Assembly: GCF_946479605.1 (NCBI RefSeq)
Contig: NZ_CAMLGT010000075.1
Span: 1 to 14,311 of the forward strand
Length of the DNA stretch: 14,311 bases
Direction: 5' to 3'
Origin: an uncultured Lacibacter sp.
GTDB lineage: Bacteria; Bacteroidota; Bacteroidia; Chitinophagales; Chitinophagaceae
Part shown: positions 1 through 4,924 of the stretch, one piece after another
How positions within the stretch are numbered: the first letter of the stretch is position 1
How the letters are laid out: the number at the start of each line of letters is the position of its first letter
The notes under the pieces: model-generated
Told to the model about the DNA's origin: nothing
Seen by the model: only the letters and a program-made list of their open reading frames with translations
Database searches by the model: none
Program-made: the position numbers and the translations under genes

Positions 1-696
1 GATGCAACGCCCATTATGCTAAGCGGCAACACGGATTGTTACCAACCTGCAGAACAAAAGTTTCGATTAACAAGGAAGTTGCTGGAAGTGTGCAATGAAT
101 TCAATCAGCCTGTTGGTATACTGACGAAGAATGCGTGGATCATTAAAGACAAAGACATTTTACAGGAAATGGCAAAAAAGCGGATTTTATCTGCTATGGT
201 TTCAATCACATCCTTTGATGATCAACTTCGGCGATTGATGGAGCCAAGAACGGTGACTGCTAAGCAACGATTGAAAGTGATTGAAGAATTAAGCAGTGTT
301 GGCGTTCGGATGGGTATTATGATGGGGCCTATGATTCCCGGATTAAATGAACATGAAATGCAACGCATCATGAAAGCGGCAAAAGATGCCGGTGCCACAT
401 TTACGGCTTACACTTTTATACGGTTGAATGGTGCAATCAAATTTTTATTTCACGACTGGTTGTATAAAAACTTTCCCGACCGTGCCGATAAAGTTTGGCA
501 CCACATTGAGCACAGTCATGATGGCAAAGTAAACGATACACGCTTTGGTGTGCGCATGCGTGGCGAAGGACCCATTGCACAACTGGTGGCGCAACAGTAT
601 AAAAAATACGGAAAGCTCTATGGCATGAATGCAGAAGAATGGAGTTTGGACAGAACAAAGTTCAGGAGGCCGGGGATGCAGACAAGTTTGTTTTAA
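1..696 (+). CDS. Radical SAM protein, PA0069/SplB-like, C-terminal part (5' truncated by window)
   Basis: The frame is open from the first base (DATPIMLSGNTDCYQPAEQ) to TAA at 694-696, so the start lies outside the window. The segments SGNTDCYQPAEQ and GILTKN followed by KDKDIL match the core of the PA0069/Rv2578c-type radical SAM family, related to spore photoproduct lyase. The CxxxCxxC cluster that binds the 4Fe-4S centre should lie upstream and cannot be checked here. The remaining half shows TIM-barrel-like segments (GVRMGIMMGPMIPGLNEHE) and a basic C-terminal tail. Substrate and reaction are unknown; members of this family are mostly uncharacterised. The next gene starts 35 bp downstream on the same strand. 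Confidence 0.85.
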   Translation, partial: DATPIMLSGNTDCYQPAEQKFRLTRKLLEVCNEFNQPVGILTKNAWIIKDKDILQEMAKKRILSAMVSITSFDDQLRRLMEPRTVTAKQRLKVIEELSSVGVRMGIMMGPMIPGLNEHEMQRIMKAAKDAGATFTAYTFIRLNGAIKFLFHDWLYKNFPDRADKVWHHIEHSHDGKVNDTRFGVRMRGEGPIAQLVAQQYKKYGKLYGMNAEEWSLDRTKFRRPGMQTSLF

Positions 697-731
697 TAAT
701 ACGCTGTAAATTGGAGTTTCAAACAGTCGCT

Positions 732-1139
732 ATGCAAACAAGAAAATCCTTCATCGCAAAACTTTCAGCTGCTGCAGCTGCCATTACCGGCTTATCTTCG
801 TTCAAACAACAACCCATGGACAAAGAGCTCAAAAACATTTTTATTCATCACGTATATTTCTGGTTAAAGAATGCTGATAGCAAAACAGACAGAGATAAGC
901 TGGTTGAAGGTTTAACCAAGCTTTCAAAAGTAAAGACCATCCAAAATTTTCACATCGGCAAACCTGCCGATACGAACCGGGATGTTATTGAACGTGGCTA
1001 TGCCGTTTCATGGTTTACGCAGTTTGCAAATGCTGCCGACCAGGCCAGCTACCAGGTAGATCCGATTCATTTAAAGTTTGTAGAAGACTATTCGCATTTG
1101 TGGAGTAAGGTGATTGTGTATGATTCGGTAGATGTGTAG
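732..1139 (+). CDS. Dabb (stress-responsive alpha/beta-barrel) domain protein with export signal
   Basis: This 135-residue protein has an N-terminal signal (TRKSF, then LSAAAAAITGLSSF) that resembles Bacteroidota Tat signals with KR-type spacing instead of a strict twin arginine. The mature part, from about residue 36, fits the Dabb family: IHHVYFWLK, a GLTKLSKVKTIQNFHIGKPA segment, then YQVDPIHLKFVEDY and a final VIVYDS strand. Dabb proteins are small dimeric ferredoxin-like barrels of varied function, so no reaction is proposed. I chose ATG 732 because it begins the signal peptide. The frame is open upstream to 639, but that part overlaps the radical SAM gene and has no signal-like features. 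Confidence 0.85.
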   Translation: MQTRKSFIAKLSAAAAAITGLSSFKQQPMDKELKNIFIHHVYFWLKNADSKTDRDKLVEGLTKLSKVKTIQNFHIGKPADTNRDVIERGYAVSWFTQFANAADQASYQVDPIHLKFVEDYSHLWSKVIVYDSVDV

Positions 1140-1160
1140 ATAAGATAGAAGATTATATAG

Positions 1161-1230
1161 GAAACGTCACTGCGAGGAACGAAGCAGTCTCATTTGTAGA
1201 TTGCTTTAACTGTTAAGCAGTGACGTTTTC
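1161..1230. repeat. Palindromic intergenic repeat, possibly acting as terminator
   Basis: A perfect 12-bp inverted repeat, aaacgtcactgc (1162-1173) and gcagtgacgttt (1217-1228), encloses an inner stem, 1181-1190 with 1198-1207 (two G-U pairs), and a 7-base loop. The core tgcgaggaacgaagcagtct resembles a palindromic sequence I know from many unrelated bacterial genomes; that memory is not a database result. The right half has lost the matching cgttcctcgc, so the copy looks degenerate. The T-rich tail (1226-1234) could make it a terminator for the Dabb gene. Confidence 0.65.
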
Positions 1231-1274
1231 TTTTGCTAACCCTTGTTGTTGCAATTAAGCAGTAAATTTAAACA

Positions 1275-2105
1275 ATGGTTATTCTCATTCAATGTAAAGA
1301 CAGAGTTGGTCTTGTAGCCGCTATTACCGGTGTGCTGGCAGCACGCAATCTCAACATTGTTTCCATGCGTGAGCATGTGGATGTACAGGCGAATGTATTT
1401 TTTGCACGTATTGTAAGTGCGCAGGAAACAGCTGTAGAAGAATTGCAGCTGCAACTGAAAGCTGTACTACCTGGTGATGCAAACATCAGCATCAACCCCG
1501 AACCCGAAAAGAAAATTGTACTGCTCGTTACAAAAGAATATCACTGCCTCAGCGATATACTGGTGCGGCATCATTTCAACACATTGGGTGCATCGGTGCA
1601 GGCTGTTATTGGTAACCATGCAGTGCTGCAGGATATCTGCGAACGCTTCGATATTCCATTCCATTTTATCACACATGAAAACAAAAGCAAAGAAACATTT
1701 GAACAGGAGTTGATGCAACAGATCAATGCGTATGCATTTGATTATATCATACTTGCTAAGTTCATGCGTATTCTTTCGCCATCGTTTGTACAACAGTTTG
1801 CGTTAAAGATTATCAACATTCATCATTCCTTTTTACCGGCGTTTATTGGTGCAAGTCCGTACAGGCAGGCGCATAGCCGTGGTGTAAAAATGATTGGCGC
1901 CACTGCACATTATGTTACAAACGACCTGGATGAAGGACCTATCATCGAACAACAGATTATTCCTGTTAATCACACATTCGGTATTGAAGACATGATCAAA
2001 GCAGGAAAAGAAATTGAAAAAGCAGTGCTGGCAAAAGCGTTGAAATTATTGTTTGAAGACCGTGTGTTTGTGTATCAAAACAAAACCATCGTGTTTGAGT
2101 ATTGA
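1275..2105 (+). CDS. purU: Formyltetrahydrofolate deformylase
   Basis: PurU hydrolyses 10-formyl-tetrahydrofolate to formate and tetrahydrofolate in the cytoplasm, balancing one-carbon pools and supplying formate to PurT in purine synthesis. The 276 residues match the usual length of about 280. An N-terminal ACT-type regulatory domain (about 1-75, CKDRVGLVAAITGVLA) is followed by a formyltransferase domain. The catalytic triad of the family is visible as N181 and H183 in INIHHSFLPAF and D219 in NDLDEGPII, and IGASPY and GATAHYV are family signatures. The start ATG has an A-rich upstream stretch (aaatttaaaca) and no SD. It stands alone between a palindromic repeat and the strong promoter of the next locus. 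Confidence 0.95.
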   Translation: MVILIQCKDRVGLVAAITGVLAARNLNIVSMREHVDVQANVFFARIVSAQETAVEELQLQLKAVLPGDANISINPEPEKKIVLLVTKEYHCLSDILVRHHFNTLGASVQAVIGNHAVLQDICERFDIPFHFITHENKSKETFEQELMQQINAYAFDYIILAKFMRILSPSFVQQFALKIINIHHSFLPAFIGASPYRQAHSRGVKMIGATAHYVTNDLDEGPIIEQQIIPVNHTFGIEDMIKAGKEIEKAVLAKALKLLFEDRVFVYQNKTIVFEY

Positions 2106-2125
2106 TTGTTGTTTGCAACAACATT

Positions 2126-2197
2126 GAAAAAATATTTTTAAAAATTCTTTTCAAAAAAGTTGGCAACATCAAAAAAATAAATTCATCTTTGCACTCA
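2126..2197 (+). promoter_or_regulatory. Strong Bacteroidota-type promoter of the rtcB locus
   Basis: The -33 element ttgg (2160-2163) lies 21 bases (counted from ttg) before the -7 element catctttg (2184-2191), close to TAnnTTTG and followed by ca as in strong promoters of this phylum. An A/T-rich block upstream (2126-2159) could act as an UP element. Transcription should begin near 2196-2198, leaving about 23 A-rich bases before the leader ATG at 2220. Confidence 0.7.
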
Positions 2198-2219
2198 CAA
2201 AAATTATAAACAACAAACA

Positions 2220-2312
2220 ATGCTACGCATACAGTTACATATTGAAACAGTGAATCGGTTTAGTCCCAAGGGTGACTATACTGTTTGCGGGGCATGTGCT
2301 GCTGTTGAATAA
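2220..2312 (+). CDS. Putative 30-residue leader peptide upstream of the rtcB operon
   Basis: The ATG follows an A-rich leader (ataaacaacaaacaatg), the usual translation start context in Bacteroidota, and lies about 23 bases after the predicted transcription start. The peptide begins MLRIQLHIETVNRF and ends YTVCGACAAVE, with two cysteines and no run of a single amino acid. The ORF covers two RNA segments, 2245-2251 and 2280-2292, that can form alternative hairpins with each other and with the terminator just downstream. Its position suggests a regulatory leader whose translation matters more than its product. A small independent protein, or an untranslated structured RNA, are alternatives. Confidence 0.5.
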   Translation: MLRIQLHIETVNRFSPKGDYTVCGACAAVE

Positions 2313-2369
2313 AGTTGAAAAACTGATTTCGCTATAACACAGACCCCGCAAGAGATTGCGGGGTTTTTT
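2245..2369 (+). promoter_or_regulatory. Putative ribosome-dependent transcription attenuator
   Basis: Four segments fit a trp-type attenuator. Segment 1 (aaacagt, 2245-2251) pairs with segment 2 (actgttt, 2280-2286), with an inner tagtc/gacta stem (2261-2265, 2274-2278). Segment 2 continues as ttgcgggg (2285-2292), which can pair with all 8 bases of segment 3 (ccccgcaa, 2344-2351). Segment 3 also forms the terminator stem with segment 4 (ttgcgggg, 2356-2363). Segments 2 and 4 are identical 8-mers, so the antiterminator and terminator exclude each other. The leader stop codon (2310-2312) lies between segments 2 and 3. The pairings are visible; regulation is inferred. Confidence 0.5.
2344..2369 (+). 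terminator. Intrinsic terminator inside the rtcB leader
   Basis: An 8-bp GC-rich stem, ccccgcaa (2344-2351) and ttgcgggg (2356-2363), has a gaga tetraloop and is followed at once by six T (2364-2369). It lies 31 bases after the leader ORF stop and well before the main genes, so it probably attenuates transcription and does not mark an operon end. Confidence 0.85.
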
Positions 2370-2434
2370 GTTTATGCAATGTTTTTATAAACCATGGCCG
2401 TTGCTGAACCTATAACACTGTAAACAACGTACGA

Positions 2435-2587
2435 ATGATTAAAACACAAGTACAACATCTGCGATTCAGTCAACTGTTTTTACAACTGCACATTACAAGT
2501 TGCAGTAAAAACAGTAACAGGAATCGTATGCCCGAAAACGAAAACAAATACATCCTTCATCTCCGTCTGGAATGTAATTCTCTATAG
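2435..2587 (+). CDS. Small ORF, 50 residues, between two terminators (doubtful protein)
   Basis: ATG 2435 to TAG 2587 stays open for 50 codons between the first and second terminator hairpins of the locus. The product starts MIKTQVQHLRFSQLF and ends HLRLECNSL; it is polar and basic, with no recognisable domain. The ORF contains a stem-loop (2473-2515), and its stop is 21 bases before the second terminator, echoing the arrangement of the first leader ORF. It may be a second leader peptide or a chance open frame. No database relative is recognised. Confidence 0.3.
   Translation: MIKTQVQHLRFSQLFLQLHITSCSKNSNRNRMPENENKYILHLRLECNSL
2473..2515 (+). other. Stem-loop inside the second small ORF
   Basis: A perfect 11-bp inverted repeat, actgtttttac (2473-2483) and gtaaaaacagt (2505-2515), can extend by tgca/tgca (2487-2490 with 2501-2504) across a 3-base bulge, leaving a loop of about 10 bases. 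No T tract follows, so this is not a terminator. It is probably an RNA structural element of the leader. Confidence 0.6.
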
Positions 2588-2608
2588 CAACGCTGTACAG
2601 AAGAACAG

Positions 2609-2639
2609 GCCCGGAGTGAATGAACGACCGGGCTTTTTT
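2609..2639 (+). terminator. Second intrinsic terminator in the rtcB leader
   Basis: The stem gcccgg (2609-2614) and ccgggc (2628-2633) has a 13-base loop and six T (2634-2639). The ATG of the following 48-codon ORF begins immediately after the T tract, at 2640. As it lies upstream of the main genes with no obvious promoter behind it, it would reduce rtcB transcription unless bypassed. A short ctccg (2561-2565) could compete for the left arm (cggag, 2612-2616), but that pairing is only 5 bp. Confidence 0.75.
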
Positions 2640-2786
2640 ATGTTCAAACAGCATGCTATGAACCAGGTATTGATCAGAGCAGCTATCTGGATTGTTGCGT
2701 ACATCATCCAATGGCTGATTGAAAAAAGAAGAGAACACATTAACCAAAACCGCAACGCTGTAACAAACGCTGTTGCAAAAAACTAA
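2640..2786 (+). CDS. Small single-pass membrane protein (48 residues)
   Basis: This ORF of 48 codons encodes one hydrophobic helix (VLIRAAIWIVAYIIQWLI, about residues 10-27) followed by a basic, polar tail (EKRREHINQNRN to the end), which looks like a genuine membrane microprotein. The ATG at 2640 abuts a terminator T tract; ATG 2658 (MNQVLIRAAIW, 42 residues) is an equally good start. Its stop codon TAA (2784-2786) is embedded in the SD of the next gene, so the two are probably translationally coupled, and they share a frame with only three codons between. Function unknown. Charge and size resemble type I toxin peptides, but no antisense RNA is evident. Confidence 0.55.
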   Translation: MFKQHAMNQVLIRAAIWIVAYIIQWLIEKRREHINQNRNAVTNAVAKN

Positions 2787-2791
2787 GGAGG
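2784..2791 (+). promoter_or_regulatory. Perfect Shine-Dalgarno overlapping a stop codon
   Basis: The sequence taaggagg is complementary over 8 bases to the 16S rRNA 3' end and lies 4 bases before ATG 2796. Other starts in this window (purU, rtcB, the peptidase, the phosphotransferase) have A/T-rich leaders without SD, as is normal in Bacteroidota. It supports the choice of start at 2796 and coupling to the upstream stop. Confidence 0.8.
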
Positions 2792-2795
2792 AGTT

Positions 2796-3236
2796 ATGTT
2801 ATGGAGATTATTTACAAGACGGATGAATGATGCAGGTGCTTTGTTTAACGGGCATTACATGGACGTGAAAGTGTTTTATGTAACACGCTTCGACCGGATG
2901 CCTTGTGTAAGCTTTATCGGCGAACTGGATGTAACCAAAGCATTTGCGTATGTGAACGAACAGTACAGAAGCGAGATTGTGAACGTGTATCAACATTCTT
3001 ATTTCGATCATACAGAACAGAAAATGTTTTTCAACAACACTGTTTTTGTATTAACCGATAACAGGATGATTGAACTGGCCGGAAACTATGCACAGGTATT
3101 GCATACCGACCGGCAGTACAACTGGGCAAACGGATTGCTGGAAGCATTGAAAGTGTTTCGGGCAGAACCGGAGCCGGTTGTTGCGGAACAAACAAGAACT
3201 GTAATCGGTTTCGCAAGACAGGAAACATTGAATTAA
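2796..3236 (+). CDS. Conserved-looking protein of unknown function linked to rtcB (146 residues)
   Basis: This soluble 146-residue protein has no signal peptide or membrane segment. Alternating hydrophobic strands (MDVKVFYVTRF, MPCVSFIGEL, TVFVLTDNRMIELAG) and a helix (WANGLLEALKVFRAE) suggest an alpha/beta fold, and a histidine/aromatic cluster (VYQHSYFDHTEQ) stands out. I do not recognise a family. The start is fixed by a strong SD at 2784-2791. It sits between a membrane microprotein and rtcB in the same orientation, so a role in RNA repair, or in controlling RtcB, is plausible from context only. No catalytic motif can be named. Confidence 0.75.
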   Translation: MLWRLFTRRMNDAGALFNGHYMDVKVFYVTRFDRMPCVSFIGELDVTKAFAYVNEQYRSEIVNVYQHSYFDHTEQKMFFNNTVFVLTDNRMIELAGNYAQVLHTDRQYNWANGLLEALKVFRAEPEPVVAEQTRTVIGFARQETLN

Positions 3237-3250
3237 ACAATAAACAGATT

Positions 3251-3346
3251 ATGTGCAGAGGAGGAAATAAGCAACCCCTGTTTACCGATGCAAGCGGTAT
3301 GCGATGCAGCAGGGGTGCTTTTCCAAAAAGCAGTAACTTAAAGTAA
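3251..3346 (+). CDS. Small ORF, 31 residues, directly before rtcB (doubtful protein)
   Basis: ATG 3251 to TAA 3346 encodes 31 residues (MCRGGNKQPLF at the start, CSRGAFPKSSNLK at the end), basic, with two cysteines. It ends 5 bases before the rtcB ATG and begins 14 bases after the previous stop. It contains an internal AGGAGG (3259-3264) and a terminator-like hairpin spanning most of its length, so it may be a third leader peptide whose translation melts the hairpin and lets polymerase enter rtcB. It could equally be an unused frame over a structured spacer. Confidence 0.35.
   Translation: MCRGGNKQPLFTDASGMRCSRGAFPKSSNLK
3271..3322 (+). terminator. Terminator-like hairpin just upstream of rtcB
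   Basis: cccctg (3275-3280) pairs with cagggg (3310-3315), extended by gc/gc across an A bulge (3271-3272 with 3317-3318) and followed by four T (3319-3322). A small inner accg/cggt stem (3284-3287, 3295-3298) is possible. The T tract is short, so it may be a weak terminator, a processing site or a structure affecting rtcB translation. Confidence 0.5.
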
Positions 3347-3351
3347 GAACA

Positions 3352-4797
3352 ATGAGCAAGTTAAAAATAGCAGGAAAAGAATTAAGAGCGATTGGCTACC
3401 CGGAAGGACCGGTGATCAGCATCGCTATGAATATTATGCAAAAGCAGTACAAGCATACTGCAAAGGAGGAAGTAATGGAATTGTTGAAAGCAGTTCTGGC
3501 ATCGCCTGCAAATTATTTAGATGATGCAGTGCTTGCATTGATTGCAAAACAATTGATGCCGGAAGAAAAAGAAAGTGAGGGAGAGTTATCGTTGAATCAA
3601 AACGGAATTCAATTCAATGTATTCGGAAGCGAACATATTGAACAAAGCGCCATGCACCAGATGTACACTGCTGCAAAGTTGCCGGTGGCAGTAGCAGGTG
3701 CGTTAATGCCCGATGCGCATCATGGATATGGTTTGCCGATTGGTGGTGTGCTGGCAACCGAGAATGCAGTGATACCTTATGGTGTGGGTGTGGATATTGG
3801 TTGCAGAATGTGTTTGAGCATTTACGATATCGATCCGAAAGAGCTGGTGCAACGTGAAGCTTTCTTTGCAAGAGAAATTGGTGAAGCAACCTTGTTCGGA
3901 AGCGGTGCACAGTTCAAGCAAAGCGAAGAACACGAAGTGATGGATAACGAATTGTTCTTTGAATTGCCGTTGCTGAAAAATCTGCACGGTCGTGCATGGA
4001 AGCAATTAGGTACCAGCGGAAGTGGTAATCACTTTGTAGAGTTTGGTGTAGTGGAAGTGTCAGAAAAAGATGAAGTGCTGGGTGTAGCACCAGGTAAATA
4101 TGTTGGTTTGTTGAGTCACTCCGGTTCGAGAGCATTAGGCGCAAACATTGCCAATCATTATACCAAGATCGCAATCAGCAAAAGACGATTACCACAAGAT
4201 GCAAAAAATCTCGCCTGGTTAGATTTGAATGAAGAGGAAGGAATGGAATATTGGTTAGCGATGAATTTAGCCGGTGAATATGCAAGTGCCTGTCACCATG
4301 TTATTCATAACAAGATCGCCAAACAGCTTGGACGAAGACCTATGAAGATGGTGGAGAATCATCACAACTTTGCATGGAAAGAAAAGTGGGAAGGAAGAGA
4401 GGTGATCGTTCACCGAAAAGGTGCAACGCCTGCAGGCAAAGATGTACTGGGTATTATTCCAGGTAGTATGACCGCCACCGGTTTTATTGTAAAAGGCAAA
4501 GGTGAATCTGCATCTGTTAATTCAGCTTCGCATGGAGCAGGACGTTTAATGAGTCGCTCAAGAGCATTGCAAAGCATTACGCATAATGCATTGAAAGATG
4601 AATTGAAAAAGCATGGCGTGAAATTGATGGGAGGCGGATTGGATGAAGCACCATTTGCCTACAAGGATATTGAACTGGTGATGCAGAGTCAGCAATCGTT
4701 GGTGGATGTTGTTGGAAAATTTACACCGAAGATCGTGAAGATGGATGGGCCGAGTAGTAAGCCATGGCAGAAGACGAGAGAAGTGGAAGGAGAGTGA
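3352..4797 (+). CDS. rtcB: RtcB-family RNA-splicing/repair ligase
   Basis: RtcB joins RNA 2',3'-cyclic phosphate or 3'-phosphate ends to 5'-OH ends using GTP and Mn2+, repairing cleaved tRNA or rRNA. The 481 residues carry the family signatures: PDAHHGYGLPIGG (120-132), GVDIGCRM (146-153, metal ligands D148 and C151), GSGNHFVE (223-230, H227), HSGSR (256-260), HHNF (337-340), HRKGATPA (354-361) and SHGAGRLMSR (393-402), in which H394 matches the histidine that carries GMP. All catalytic residues I can place are present. The length is closer to archaeal enzymes than to the 408-residue E. coli one. The ATG has an A-rich leader without SD. No archease, prfH, rtcA or rtcR gene is visible nearby; the operon partners are an unknown 146-residue protein and small ORFs. 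Confidence 0.95.
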   Translation: MSKLKIAGKELRAIGYPEGPVISIAMNIMQKQYKHTAKEEVMELLKAVLASPANYLDDAVLALIAKQLMPEEKESEGELSLNQNGIQFNVFGSEHIEQSAMHQMYTAAKLPVAVAGALMPDAHHGYGLPIGGVLATENAVIPYGVGVDIGCRMCLSIYDIDPKELVQREAFFAREIGEATLFGSGAQFKQSEEHEVMDNELFFELPLLKNLHGRAWKQLGTSGSGNHFVEFGVVEVSEKDEVLGVAPGKYVGLLSHSGSRALGANIANHYTKIAISKRRLPQDAKNLAWLDLNEEEGMEYWLAMNLAGEYASACHHVIHNKIAKQLGRRPMKMVENHHNFAWKEKWEGREVIVHRKGATPAGKDVLGIIPGSMTATGFIVKGKGESASVNSASHGAGRLMSRSRALQSITHNALKDELKKHGVKLMGGGLDEAPFAYKDIELVMQSQQSLVDVVGKFTPKIVKMDGPSSKPWQKTREVEGE

Positions 4798-4840
4798 GGT
4801 CGAAGGTGAATAGTCAATAGGCAATAGCCAAACAGGTTTC

Positions 4841-4877
4841 AACTCCTGCTATAGTATTGTGGCAGGAGTTTTGTTTT
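4841..4877 (+). terminator. Terminator of the rtcB operon
   Basis: A perfect 9-bp stem, aactcctgc (4841-4849) and gcaggagtt (4862-4870), with a 12-base loop is followed by ttgtttt. It lies 43 bases after the rtcB stop and ends the locus. Confidence 0.8.
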
Positions 4878-4890
4878 ACTGAATTTAACA

Positions 4891-4918
4891 TTGTGGTAAT
4901 ATTGACTTTATAGTTTTG
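4891..4918 (+). promoter_or_regulatory. Promoter of the membrane protein gene, probably leaderless
   Basis: ttg (4891-4893) and a perfect TAnnTTTG element, tagttttg (4911-4918), are separated by 17 bases. The ATG at 4925 is only 6 bases after the -7 element, so transcription should start at or next to the start codon and give a leaderless mRNA. Confidence 0.6.
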
Positions 4919-4924
4919 TGTAAG

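Noticed and set aside
2493..2747. 84-codon minus-strand ORF across the rtcB leader, considered as an antisense-encoded toxin or antitoxin
   Set aside because: No promoter or sensible start context on the minus strand, no recognisable domain, and it reads through the second terminator hairpin and the membrane microprotein, which has the better coding appearance.
2197..2795. A tRNA, 6S RNA or retron-like RNA in the spacer upstream of rtcB
   Set aside because: No T-loop (GGTTCRA) or cloverleaf, no long closing stem with a central bubble, and no reverse transcriptase nearby; local hairpins with U tracts and small ORFs explain the structure better.
3463..3477. aaaggaggaagtaatg inside rtcB as an internal translation start
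   Set aside because: It encodes KEEVM in the rtcB frame; the sequence is explained by codons, and a start there would remove the first 41 residues of a full-length protein.
4798..4840. aatagtcaataggcaatag as a short tandem repeat or CRISPR-like unit
   Set aside because: Only two imperfect aatag-type units with no spacers of constant length; it reads as ordinary intergenic sequence.
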